Part shown: piece by piece, positions 1-7,951 of the stretch | How positions within the stretch are numbered: the stretch's first letter is position 1 | How the letters are laid out: each line of letters opens with the position of its first letter | Assembly (NCBI GenBank): GCA_947260045.1 | Contig: CAMYOP010000027.1 | Span: 1 to 25,745 of the forward strand | Direction: 5' to 3' | DNA length: 25,745 nt | Source: an uncultured Desulfobulbaceae bacterium | GTDB taxonomy: Bacteria; Desulfobacterota; Desulfobulbia; Desulfobulbales; Desulfobulbaceae | Notes under the pieces: generated by a model | Told to the model about the DNA's origin: nothing | The model's database searches: none | Seen by the model: the letters and a program-made list of their open reading frames with translations, nothing else | Made by a program: the position numbers and the translations under genes

Positions 1-692
1 CCTGTCCGGTCAGTAGGGACATTACCTTTTGTGTACCCGGCATCTCCAAGAGCCCTGAGTGATACTTCCAGGGCAAGCCCCTGAGCTATATCGGTGGATT
101 CCACTACGGTTTTTGGTATGCCCCGTTTTATCCAGTCAAACTCGAAACCGTCAATAACAGCGGCGTGGTTTGCATAGGTTTTGTCAGGAATCGACGGGTC
201 AGGGTCATAATATTCAGAAAGTGGTAATCGTTGTTCGGGAATTTGCCGAAATTCCCTTCGCCGACTGAGAATATTTTCCCAGAATTGTTTGAGTTCAGGT
301 GCGCCGGGATAATGGCAGGCCATGCCTATGACAGCGATATCGGAATGGGAGATATCGCTTGTCACATCATAGAAAGTTTTTTGGAAATAATTTTTGTATT
401 CCTGGGGAGGGGCAATAATTTTCAGACCAATGACCTGGGTATGGCGATAATAGAGGAATTTATTAGACCAGCTCTGGCGACATTGGAGTGTAAACTTCTC
501 ACCAGAAGAGACGTGAAACTCAAGGGTGTAAACTACATCCGGTTTGAATTTGATCGCCTTTTTTCCAGGAGAGACAATCAGATGCAAACCGGTTTCGGAA
601 ATATTGATTATGTAAACCGCATAACTAAATCCATCTGAAATGATGTTTGCTTCAAGGCTTACAGGTATCCTCTTAAAAACTCTTTTATCCAT
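1..692 (-). CDS. PilZ domain fused to type I polyketide/PUFA-type ketosynthase (5' part, runs off left edge)
   Basis: The minus strand is open from an ATG at 690-692 to the window edge (230 complete codons); an in-frame TAA lies about 75 bases upstream with no better start between. Residues ~3-107 read as a PilZ domain: RxxxR at R4/R8, NxSxxG at N30/S32/G35, and a typical ending (IGLKIIAPPQEY). PilZ domains with both motifs bind cyclic di-GMP. From about residue 117 (DIAVIGMACHYPGA) a ketosynthase begins with the usual opening of modular/iterative type I PKS and PUFA synthases; an AL.DAGY segment follows near 214-220, so this is an N-terminal KS, not a stand-alone FabF. The catalytic Cys and later domains are outside the window, so the synthase class is open. 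The fusion suggests direct second-messenger control of a megasynthase (inference). The ribosome site is weak. Confidence 0.85.
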   Translation of the reverse strand, partial: MDKRVFKRIPVSLEANIISDGFSYAVYIINISETGLHLIVSPGKKAIKFKPDVVYTLEFHVSSGEKFTLQCRQSWSNKFLYYRHTQVIGLKIIAPPQEYKNYFQKTFYDVTSDISHSDIAVIGMACHYPGAPELKQFWENILSRRREFRQIPEQRLPLSEYYDPDPSIPDKTYANHAAVIDGFEFDWIKRGIPKTVVESTDIAQGLALEVSLRALGDAGYTKGNVPTDRT

Positions 693-1147
693 TTTTTTAC
701 TCTGTACAAAAAGGGGCGCCAGGCAATGGCAGACGATAGGGCAGCTGCCCTGAATACACTTTTCTTAACCTATATAAATTAAAGGTGATTTGGATTTTCA
801 GATCAAATGAATAATACATCTTTTTTCAAAAGAAAAGCCTGCAGTGCAAGGGTTATAAGGAATTTAATTTCTTATAACATTCTTTTCTACCCTAAAAAGA
901 ATGTTATAAGGATAAAAATATTTGTTTTTTTTGACTTTTAACCCACAACGTCAAAAAATTGGCTTGGTTCGAATAGAATTTTATAATTTGAAGTAAAGAG
1001 TTTTCTTTAAGTATAGATGTCCCGCATTGGGCCATCCTTGGAAAGGATTTCATTTGAATTCGGATTAAACACAACTACTGTATGTGGAGATTTTTAGAGC
1101 CCAACGCTTCCAATTGATCAGTTGGATAAATGCCTGAGATGGCATCA
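693..1147. other. Intergenic region upstream of the PilZ-KS gene
   Basis: No convincing gene is seen in these 455 bases. The stretch is very AT-rich and must hold the promoter of the minus-strand PilZ-KS gene. Its most notable structure is the long perfect inverted repeat at 871-910, listed separately. A minus-strand TTGACG (949-954) could be a -35 element but has no good -10 at standard spacing. A 16-base imperfect dyad, CCAATTGATCAGTTGG, sits at 1110-1125 just outside the IS3 remnant. Confidence 0.6.
871..910. repeat. Perfect 16-bp inverted repeat, candidate operator or bidirectional terminator
   Basis: CTTATAACATTCTTTT at 871-886 is exactly reverse-complemented at 895-910, separated by 8 bases (ctacccta). 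A further copy of the half-site core GTTATAAGG lies just before it at 852-860. A plus-strand T-run follows at about 920-930, so it could form a terminator hairpin, but the stem is AT-rich and no plus-strand gene ends here. Its place ~180-220 bases upstream of the PilZ-KS start fits an operator or activator site at least as well. Confidence 0.6.
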
Positions 1148-2073
1148 TGAATGTGGACACTTTCTTACGTTATATTTTATATTACGTCAGGAGGTGTTTA
1201 TGACAAGGAGAAAAAGATAGAAGTATAAACAGGAATTCAAGGAAGAAGCCGTAAAGCTTGTTACAGAACAAGGCTATCAGTTGTCAGAAGCTGCACGTAA
1301 ACTTGGGATACATCCAAATATGCTGAGTCGTTGGAAACATGAGATTATAGGTGATGATAAGAGTTTATCCGGAATGGATAATTTGAATGACGTTCAAGTT
1401 GAATTACAACGTCTCCGAAAAAAGAACAAGCGTCTGAAGATGCAGCCGGAGATCCTAAAGTAGACGGCAGCCTTCTTCGCGAAAGAATCGGATTGAGATA
1501 TCACTTTATAAATAGCGTGAAGATGGCATATCCGGTGACAGTGTTGTGCAAAGTAATGCAGGTGCCCCGAAGTGCTTATTATCGTTGGCTTGGGCAGCAA
1601 TGCTCAATTCGTAATCAGATGAATGAGAAGCTCATTTCTCTTGTTTTGGAAACCCATAATGATTCCAATTGTTTGGTAGTGAATACATTGCGCTTGGCGA
1701 TTTGGAGTCGCAGGCCAAGCACTGGCACTATTTTTCATTCCGATCGCGGTAGCCAGTATTGTAGTAAATATTTTCAGAATTTACTGAAATGCTACCACAT
1801 GAAGAGCAGCATGAGTCGCAAGGGAGATTGTTGGGACACTCAGCTGCCGAGAGCTTCTTTGGCAGCTTGAAAACAGAACGGGTATTTTTTATTAACTACA
1901 AAACCAGAGAAGAGGCTAGGCAGGACATCTTCGATTACATTGAGATGTTCTATAACTCTAAACGACTTCATTCGTGTCTCGGTTATGTCAGCCCGAAAAA
2001 ATTTAAAGAATTGTGGCCCTTAAAAAGGGCCGCGTAAACTTATACAGGCGTTCATTTTTACTGGACCATGTCA
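1148..2073 (+). mobile_element. Decayed IS3-family insertion sequence
   Basis: The element is recognised from its OrfA/OrfB transposase remains. The ends are approximate: a left end near TGAATGTGGACAC (1148-1160) and a right end whose reverse complement begins TGACATGGTCCAG (2061-2073) share only a partial match, as expected for a degraded IS3 terminal repeat starting TG and ending CA. No clear target duplication was found. It lies between the PilZ-KS regulatory region and the racemase operon, which converges on it. Confidence 0.7.
1200..2037 (+). pseudogene. IS3-family transposase OrfA/OrfB, multiply inactivated
   Basis: OrfA starts at the ATG at 1200-1202, behind a strong ribosome site (CAGGAGGTG), but hits TAG at codon 7 (1218-1220). 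The helix-turn-helix part (EAARKLGIHPNMLSRW) and the leucine-zipper-like LRKKNKRLK follow, then a second nonsense codon (TAG, 1461-1463) just before the relic AFFAKES. OrfB (from ~1493) keeps the start typical of the family (YPVTVLCKVMQVPRSAYYRWL), lacks the middle of the catalytic core including the first acidic residue of the DDE triad, regains HSDRGSQY (second D), then has a -1 frameshift near 1838. The end (AAESFFGSLKTERVFF to SCLGYVSPKKF, including the Glu) is in another frame. It cannot make an active transposase unaided. Confidence 0.88.
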
Positions 2074-2092
2074 AGTGGTGGCGGGTGGGTAG

Positions 2093-3166
2093 TTAGGTTG
2101 CAGCGTTATCATTGCTATCAATAAACAGTTTACTGATAAATGGGGATGTCATGGCTGAGAGGAGGGCGCCGTAATCCAGGTTAAAACTCACTTCATCTCC
2201 AACCTGCAGTTTATTATTCTCGCAGTTGAGAATAGTATGGTCACTGCTTGATCCCAGGATTTCCAGATTATTATTTGATTTCAATCCTGATACCTGAACG
2301 TCCTGCCTACCCAGTGCAATAATTGCTCTCTGGTGATCACCATGATCCTGGAAGCCATTGATATTTCCAAAAGCATCTTGGCCGATGGTTCCATAGGGGA
2401 TGGAAGGTTTTTTCTTGGACTCAATAACTTCGGCAAAGAGTTGGAAAGCTCCTGTGTGGAGGCTAGGAATCGCTTGTCGACTCAAAGTTTCGCAACCGAG
2501 CAGAATTGATTCACCCAGGCGGAGATTATTAATCTTGCCGACATTTTGTGCAGATTTGTACCATTTATAATTAGCTGAATTTCCGCCTGAAATTATGTCG
2601 AATTTCATATTAAATTCTTTATTAATGCCAGCCGCGAGTACAGAGAGTTCCTGCATATTTTTACTATCTGGCTCAACGCCTCCATAACAGGCTAGATTGC
2701 AACCAATACCAGCAATATCAATATGGGATAAAGAGAGCGTTGTCCTGATAAAATCAGGAAGGTCGCCCGGGAGTATGCCTTCACGCAAATCCCCCAACTC
2801 AACCATGAGAATTACTTTATGATTTTTATTGAGAGTTTTTGCAAAAAAAGAAAGTTTCTTAACGGTTTCAATCTCAGTATTGAGACTGATGTCTACATTT
2901 TGAACGACTGATTCTGCCTTACTTATAGGCGTGCGAAGAAGGACAAACTGCGTCGATAAACCGGCTTTTCTCATTTTTTCAATATTTTCAATGCGTGAGT
3001 CAGCAATAAAACTGACTCCACCTTGAATCATTGCCTCGGCAATAGAAGGCTCACCGAGGACTGCCTTGGAAACTCCCATCAAGGAAATACTTTTTTGCGC
3101 ATAAAGTTGAGAGAGTCTGCGGGCATTATCGCGTATATGGGATAGGGAAATTTCTATTCGTGGCAT
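2093..3166 (-). CDS. PLP-dependent amino acid racemase, ornithine/alanine racemase family (Orr-like)
   Basis: A fold-type III PLP racemase of ~357 residues. Near the N-terminus is a conserved strand followed by GVSKAV, whose Lys is the expected PLP Schiff-base residue. The ISGGNSANYKW and LRLGESILLG segments correspond to the phosphate-binding and barrel parts of the ornithine/alanine racemase family, and a C-terminal beta domain follows (GDEVSFNLDYGALLSAM). Expected reaction: L/D interconversion of an amino acid; the substrate cannot be read from sequence. I chose the ATG at 3164-3166 because AAAGAAAGAGG precedes it; a TTG at 3190 extends the frame by eight codons but has no ribosome site. 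It is downstream of, and in one operon with, the DUF1611 gene, whose stop is ~30 bases away, suggesting a two-step D-amino-acid pathway (inference). Confidence 0.8.
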   Translation of the reverse strand: MPRIEISLSHIRDNARRLSQLYAQKSISLMGVSKAVLGEPSIAEAMIQGGVSFIADSRIENIEKMRKAGLSTQFVLLRTPISKAESVVQNVDISLNTEIETVKKLSFFAKTLNKNHKVILMVELGDLREGILPGDLPDFIRTTLSLSHIDIAGIGCNLACYGGVEPDSKNMQELSVLAAGINKEFNMKFDIISGGNSANYKWYKSAQNVGKINNLRLGESILLGCETLSRQAIPSLHTGAFQLFAEVIESKKKPSIPYGTIGQDAFGNINGFQDHGDHQRAIIALGRQDVQVSGLKSNNNLEILGSSSDHTILNCENNKLQVGDEVSFNLDYGALLSAMTSPFISKLFIDSNDNAAT

Positions 3167-3195
3167 CACCTCTTTCTTTTGTTCATTCAAAGTGA

Positions 3196-4323
3196 TTAAG
3201 CAACCATTGCAGTAAGTTCAGGAAAATTATAGCTATTTTCTCGGATGATTATTTGATTAAGTTTGGGGAAATGATGACCTAAAGATTCAATAATTTTTTG
3301 GCAGCCATGGCTCAACACATCTGTTGTTGGCAAATGATACAGCTCCTCATAATTATCTATTATTTCAGTCATTTCTGAGCTGGATACATTTTCATGGCTT
3401 AAGGCAATAGCCATTACCCTGGTTTGGGAAATCGCCTCAATCAGTTTGATTTCACTTGCAATAATTGGCATCGCCAAATTAGGAAAATCGCACCGGAACT
3501 TTCTGCTCGGTGGATGTTGAAGGATAATGCCATCGGGCATGCACCCTTTCAAGATGCCAAATGAACTCATGAAGGCAGGATGACCTACTGCACTTTGTCC
3601 CTCAACTAAAATGATATCGGGGTTTTCGTTTTCAAAGGCACTAACCACAGCGTTTTCTATTTCACCGATTACAAACTGCGAAGTTAGAGCATCCATCGAT
3701 ATGCCATATCTCGCGCCTTGCATCAGGCCACTTTGACCTGTAGCAACCAGTACTGATTTTACACCAAGGTTGTTAAGGGTATTGTTGAGCTCTACTGCGG
3801 TGGTTCTCTTGCCGCAGGCGCAATCGGTGCCTAGTACAGCGACCACCGGAATATCCACTTTTGATATTTGACCAGTAAAAATATGCAAATCTTTTAATTG
3901 TGGCGGTTTCCTGATGTCTTTAATTTGAATATCATGTTTTTCTGCCATTTGGATAAACTCCAGATCTTCTGAAAAGAGCTGGTGTAGACCGTTAATGATG
4001 TCCATTCCTTTGCCCATTGCCTCTATGATGAGAAACCGTTCTTCATTTGATATACAGGCTTCCAAGGGAGCTTTCCCATAAATGTAACAATTTGGAACCT
4101 CGGAGAGCTCATAGAGAGCGTCAGCTAAATTAGCAAAAATGGGTATACCACTTTTTTCTTCATCGAGTTCTTCTCCAGCATCCTTACCAGCCAGGGAACT
4201 ATCAATAACCCCTACTATGTTATATGTTTCAGAGTGCCGCACAAGCCCTGTGGCAGTTTTACCATCCACTAAGCCAAATTGATTTTCGCAATAAACAAGG
4301 GCTGTTTCTTTGCTGGTTTTCAT
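3196..4323 (-). CDS. DUF1611 family P-loop protein, DgcN-like (putative D-amino acid N-acyltransferase)
   Basis: 375 residues with the two-part DUF1611 layout. The N-terminal Rossmann-like domain (about 1-140) carries GLVRHSE and VGVIDSS. The C-terminal P-loop domain (about 155-350) carries GTDCACGKRTT at 165-175, the family's Walker A variant, and LVEGQSAVGHPA. Members of this family include DgcN, reported to N-acetylate D-glutamate, and they often sit beside epimerases or racemases; here the partner is a PLP racemase instead of the more usual enolase-type enzyme. That supports a role in making or using N-acylated D-amino acids, but the substrate is a guess. It is the first gene of the operon, with a distant GAGG ~11 bases before ATG. 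A strong palindrome lies ~88 bases upstream. Confidence 0.78.
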   Translation of the reverse strand: MKTSKETALVYCENQFGLVDGKTATGLVRHSETYNIVGVIDSSLAGKDAGEELDEEKSGIPIFANLADALYELSEVPNCYIYGKAPLEACISNEERFLIIEAMGKGMDIINGLHQLFSEDLEFIQMAEKHDIQIKDIRKPPQLKDLHIFTGQISKVDIPVVAVLGTDCACGKRTTAVELNNTLNNLGVKSVLVATGQSGLMQGARYGISMDALTSQFVIGEIENAVVSAFENENPDIILVEGQSAVGHPAFMSSFGILKGCMPDGIILQHPPSRKFRCDFPNLAMPIIASEIKLIEAISQTRVMAIALSHENVSSSEMTEIIDNYEELYHLPTTDVLSHGCQKIIESLGHHFPKLNQIIIRENSYNFPELTAMVA

Positions 4324-4410
4324 TAAAATTTATTCCTCATGATTTATTCCCTGGCATCATAGAAGTATTTAAAAGTTGCTATACTACTATGAAATTTTGG
4401 GGAGTTATTT

Positions 4411-4432
4411 TTATGCGAAATTTTTCGCATAA
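4411..4432. promoter_or_regulatory. 22-bp palindrome upstream of the DUF1611-racemase operon, candidate operator
   Basis: TTATGCGAAA (4411-4420) and TTTCGCATAA (4423-4432) are exact reverse complements around a 2-base centre. It starts 88 bases upstream of the first gene of the minus-strand operon. The size and symmetry are typical of a dimeric repressor site (TetR, MarR or GntR type). No regulator gene lies nearby, so the binding protein is unknown. An extrusion hairpin is a less likely reading because the loop is too short. Confidence 0.5.
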
Positions 4433-5095
4433 ACGTCGGTCTTAGAATTGATTCTTCGACTCGACAATTATGTTTGTTCTCACTTGCCGTGTGAATAAGT
4501 CACACCGCTGTTTTTTAGCTGCGAACTAGAAAATTTGTAAAAAACCGTGGTCTAATCAATTTCGTCTGACGGCATTCACCAAACAGTAATTGCTTCACGG
4601 TTGACAGGCTTTGTCAAGGCAAAGAGATTATTTTGATGCTTGAGAGCGGGAAAAATGTACATCTCTTTCCCGGCAATACTTAGAAAGAAACCAAGGGGTT
4701 CCTAGAGGAAATAGAAATTGTCAGAAATTTGTTTATTGCGTGTTAAAAAAACTCTGAGGAGTTCTTAAATTTCTTAATGATCAGCAGAAGCTCTAACGGC
4801 TCAAAAGCCTGATTAAGCGATGGGGAAGTGGGTGGAAAACGCTAAAGGATATGCTTAACACATTGGTTAATACTAAGTACTCTACTCTACAGCTTACTCT
4901 TTTACGATATAATAATAGTGGCCCTTACCCGCAGCTCCCTAAAAAGTATAAAATGGTCTTGGTTAAAGGATAATTTTCAGGGTGATAAATCTGGATGAGA
5001 TGGTGAGCGTTGAGGAGAGCGTTGTTGGAAAAAATCACGGTTTACCGAAACCAATGATAACCGCCATACGTTCTAAAGATTCTTTTTCATTAATT
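4433..5095. other. Intergenic stretch with possible coding relic
   Basis: No intact gene is seen in ~660 bases. A plus-strand reading from about 4765 to 4972 has protein-like composition after an in-frame TAA (RLKSLIKRWGSGWKTLKDML, then NNSGPYPQLPKKYKMVLVKG and stop) but no recognisable family; it may be the worn tail of a lost gene. A short dyad, TTGACA-N5-TGTCAA, lies at 4601-4617. A likely minus-strand terminator is listed separately. Confidence 0.35.
4745..4766 (-). terminator. Probable rho-independent terminator, minus strand
   Basis: Read on the minus strand, AAGAACTC-CTCA-GAGTTTTT forms an 8-pair stem (one G-U pair) with a 4-base loop running directly into seven T residues. It lies ~330 bases beyond the end of the transglutaminase-like pseudogene, so it could end that transcript or one from an older gene now lost. 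Confidence 0.4.
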
Positions 5096-5525
5096 TCATT
5101 TGGTTATCGTAGGATATATGTCTGGGAGATTTTGCCAGACGTCACTATATACTTCATATTTTCTTAGCACATTGACTACCGCCGGAATTGGGTCTGCCCA
5201 TATCTCTGGCAAATCAATTTTTCCGTCAATATGAGTGGAATATGCAAGGCACTCCATTGGAGGAGTAAGTTGTGCATAAACCCCTTCCTTGTTACCCCTT
5301 GGGTCTACGCGATACCATCCGAACTGTGGTAGAAACGCGTTTAAACCATGCAAACAAAATGGGGCACCATTATCATCACGGCTCAAGCGCTGACAACAAA
5401 GGCCGGTTGGGACAGAGCTCGCTCTCAGTAAGGCAGCTAAGTTCACCTGCAAGCTCTTTTGCTTTGGCAGAGACCTTTTTATGGGCCCAATCAATTATTT
5501 CTGTAGACTTTAGGTATTCCTTCAT
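5096..5525 (-). pseudogene. Transglutaminase-like domain protein, internally deleted
   Basis: Starting at the ATG at 5523-5525, the minus strand reads MKEYLKSTEIIDW... to AKELAGELS in one frame and then stops at tandem TGA codons. The other frame, overlapping from about 5450, continues as LAALLRASSVPTGLCCQRLS, then GAPFCLHGLNAFLPQFGWYRVDPRG and TPPMECLAY to the stop at 5096. This is the second half of a bacterial transglutaminase-like domain, where the H (CLHGLN) and D (VDPRG) of the Cys-His-Asp triad are present. The middle segment that should carry the nucleophilic Cys is missing, and the frame changes at the same point, so one deletion with frameshift explains both. A shorter frame beginning at 5494 exists but has no domain start. 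Confidence 0.72.
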
Positions 5526-5655
5526 GAAGTAATTGTCTTACCTGCTTAGTCCCAAACTCTGTAAGTAGAGACGATACGTTTGATTTTACCGTTAACGAAT
5601 GTTTTTTTGCCTTTCATCAAGAGGAGGTTTTTAAGGGATAGAAAATTTAATTTAT

Positions 5656-6390
5656 TTATTTCTTTCGCTTATAACGAACATACATTGCCTTTGAGTTGGT
5701 GTCGGCTATTTGCCTTTGTTCTATTTCAAATAGCTTTGTGGCAGAGACGAGTTCGCCTAGCTTCACGTACCCATAATTACGTGGGTCAAAATCTGGTGAT
5801 TGCTTGGCAATATTGTTGCCGACAGGTCCAAGATGAGCCCAGCCGCTATCATCGGAAGATGCTTCAACTGCGTTACGGAGCAGGTTTACCAGTTTTGTAT
5901 TTTGTTTTAACTCGTTGCTCGATTTCTTGGTAATTGCTTTACTTTCATCTGTTTTAGCACGAAGAACCTCGGTGTAGATAAATTTGTCACAAGCTGAAAC
6001 AAAAGGAGAAGGTGTTTTTTGCTCACCAAAACCATAAACAAGTAACCCCGATTCCCTGATCCTTGAAGCCAGTTTGGTGAAATCACTATCACTTGATACT
6101 ATGCAGAATCCGTTAAAATTATCGGTATATAAGAGGTCCATAGCGTCTATAATCATAGCGCTATCAGTGGCATTTTTTCCTTTTGTATATGCAAATTGCT
6201 GTATTGGTTGAATGGAATGTTGCAGTAAAACCTCTTTCCATCCTTTCAGGCTGGGTGCAGTCCAATCACCATAGATTCTTTTAACACTGGCGACTCCAAA
6301 ATTTGCTATCTCTGCCAGCAAACTATCCACAATGCTTGGCTGAGCATTATCCGCATCAATAAGAACTGCTAATTTATTAGTATCTTCCAT
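5656..6390 (-). CDS. NYN domain ribonuclease-like protein with C-terminal OST-HTH/LOTUS domain
   Basis: 244 residues. The N-terminal NYN (LabA/DUF88, PIN-like) domain spans about 6-145: VLIDADNAQ gives D12/D14, D76 sits in KGKNATDSAMIIDAMDLLY, and CIVSSDSDF gives D101/D103, the acidic residues that bind metal in these nucleases. After a charged linker, ~165-240 form a LOTUS/OST-HTH module (LRNAVEASSDDSGWAHLGPVG, then NYGYVKLGELV), a domain that binds RNA. The architecture is widespread in bacteria; a role in RNA turnover or defence is usually assumed and rarely shown. It stands alone, upstream of the transglutaminase relic on the same strand, with a 130-base gap. Only a distant AGGA precedes ATG. 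Confidence 0.85.
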   Translation of the reverse strand: MEDTNKLAVLIDADNAQPSIVDSLLAEIANFGVASVKRIYGDWTAPSLKGWKEVLLQHSIQPIQQFAYTKGKNATDSAMIIDAMDLLYTDNFNGFCIVSSDSDFTKLASRIRESGLLVYGFGEQKTPSPFVSACDKFIYTEVLRAKTDESKAITKKSSNELKQNTKLVNLLRNAVEASSDDSGWAHLGPVGNNIAKQSPDFDPRNYGYVKLGELVSATKLFEIEQRQIADTNSKAMYVRYKRKK

Positions 6391-6869
6391 AACTTTGTAA
6401 TTGTCCTATTTTATTAACGGTAAGGTTGTTCTAAGCCAGCAGAAGAGGGTGGGGTGAAAAAAATAGTTCTGTCCCATTTTTGATGATCACCACTTCCATG
6501 ATTGGGTTCAAGAACTTCCGCTGTTGCGTCAACATTGTTTGTGGTTATTGAGCCAATTATTCCTGAGGATGCAGTTGCGTTATTAAAATTGTTGTTTGGA
6601 ACTATTGCGTATGCCCCGGTTAGTTACCATCCGAAAAGAACAATGATGAAAAAAAACACTCCCCTTGCCGACAGATTTTATTACAGCTCCAATACCTTTG
6701 AGTAGACTCAGTCCTCTTAAAGACGCTACAAGGTATTTTATAATAACGCAGTCTCAAAAGCAAAATCTATTAGTGACCCCAATTATTTCAATGCAATATG
6801 TCCAAACAAGATATTAGCAGTGACAGGAAGGATAGAAAGAGAGTATACCGCTACAATTTGACCTGAAAC
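6391..6869. other. Intergenic region between REC-GGDEF and NYN genes
   Basis: About 480 bases with no gene I can support. Both neighbours are on the minus strand, so this holds the 3' tail of the diguanylate cyclase transcript and the promoter of the NYN gene. A short minus-strand reading (about 6420-6620, Asn/Thr/Ala-rich, ending at TAA near 6419) and a 67-codon plus-strand frame at 6502-6705 both lack a ribosome site and any recognisable family. No convincing terminator stem was found. Confidence 0.4.
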
Positions 6870-7838
6870 TCAAGTGAGTGATGAATTCTGCGCAACCTGA
6901 TTGCGGCCATTATTTTTAGCCTCATAGAGTGCGTTATCTGATTCAGAAATGATTTTATAGGAATCTGTTAGTTCATGGGGAAATTTTGTTGAGATCCCGA
7001 TGCTTACAGATAGCCAAATACTGACGTCAGAGCCTGTATGCTCAATCTGCAGGTTGAGAACATTTTTTCTTATTTTTTCTGCAATAAAAAGTGCGCCTTT
7101 ATCATCTGTGTTGGGAAGCAATGCAATAAACTCCTCACCACCATAACGAGCGACAAAATCCGCAGGTCTTTTCAACGTTGAACTAATTGCACCGGCAACC
7201 CGCTCAAGACATTTATCACCTGCAAGATGCCCATACGTGTCATTGAAAAACTTAAAGTAATCAATATCTATTAGTAATATTGAAATGTTATATTTTCCTC
7301 GAATGGCCCGTTTCCATTCTTTATTAAAAATTTTTGAGAAATATCTTCGGTTTGCAATTTTGGTCAGACTATCAATATGTGCCAGCCGTTTCAATAACTG
7401 ATTTTTTTCTTCCAGAAAACCTGTTATTTCAGTCAATTCCTTTTCCCGCTGTTTTCTTTTGTCCCGCTCAATTTTCAAGTTCAGCAGCGATGAGGTTCTG
7501 GCAAGTAGTTCAACTTCCTGGATAGGTTTGTTAATAAAATCTTTTGCTCCGGTTTCAAACGTCTGCTCCAACTTATCAAAATCACTCACCGCAGTAACAA
7601 GCATTATCGGTATGTCACGTAAATATTTATTAGATTGGCAATAACGACAAAATTCAAAACCATCCATTTCCGGCATCACAATATCACTTATTATTAAATC
7701 CACCTGTTCTTTATGCAGAGTTAAAAGACCAGTCTTTCCATCCGTTGCACTGAGAACTTCGTGGTTTTTTTTTTCAAGAGACGTTCGAATAAAATCGATA
7801 ATTAGATCGTCATCGTCAAGGACGAGTATACGTGCCAT
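6870..7838 (-). CDS. Response regulator with REC-GGDEF architecture (diguanylate cyclase)
   Basis: About 322 residues: a receiver domain (acidic cluster LDDDD near residue 8-11, phospho-acceptor Asp 52 in LIISDIVMP, conserved Lys in FINKP), a coiled-coil linker rich in Lys/Glu (about 120-155), and a GGDEF domain with intact GGEEF (about 233-237). RPAD five residues before GGEEF is the RxxD inhibitory site, so product feedback is expected. It should make cyclic di-GMP when phosphorylated. The ATG at 7838 has TAGGTG close in front; a GTG two codons earlier is the alternative. It is a close paralogue of the next upstream gene, with a 107-base gap between them. No histidine kinase is next to them. 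Confidence 0.92.
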   Translation of the reverse strand: MARILVLDDDDLIIDFIRTSLEKKNHEVLSATDGKTGLLTLHKEQVDLIISDIVMPEMDGFEFCRYCQSNKYLRDIPIMLVTAVSDFDKLEQTFETGAKDFINKPIQEVELLARTSSLLNLKIERDKRKQREKELTEITGFLEEKNQLLKRLAHIDSLTKIANRRYFSKIFNKEWKRAIRGKYNISILLIDIDYFKFFNDTYGHLAGDKCLERVAGAISSTLKRPADFVARYGGEEFIALLPNTDDKGALFIAEKIRKNVLNLQIEHTGSDVSIWLSVSIGISTKFPHELTDSYKIISESDNALYEAKNNGRNQVAQNSSLT

Positions 7839-7951
7839 AAACACCTACAGGTGGATTGTTTATAAGGATTAATTCTTTTATGGACTGAAAATATATTTCC
7901 TGTTTAGTTGCTCTTTGACTATTGCTGTGGAGTGAACAGAAGGCAAGGTAT

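Noticed and set aside
231..638. 135-codon plus-strand open frame
   Set aside because: Antisense to the PilZ-KS coding region, which has clear domain motifs on the minus strand.
852..912. CRISPR or tandem-repeat array
   Set aside because: Only one dyad and one extra half-site; there is no regular repeat-spacer pattern here or elsewhere in the window.
4601..4617. TTGACA-N5-TGTCAA dyad as a CRP/FNR-type site
   Set aside because: The half-sites do not match the FNR or CRP consensus well and no promoter or gene start is close.
4982..5167. 61-codon plus-strand frame
   Set aside because: No ribosome site or recognisable motif, and it overlaps the end of the transglutaminase pseudogene on the other strand.
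6502..6705. 67-codon plus-strand frame
   Set aside because: No ribosome site, no recognisable family, low-complexity context; not supported as a gene.
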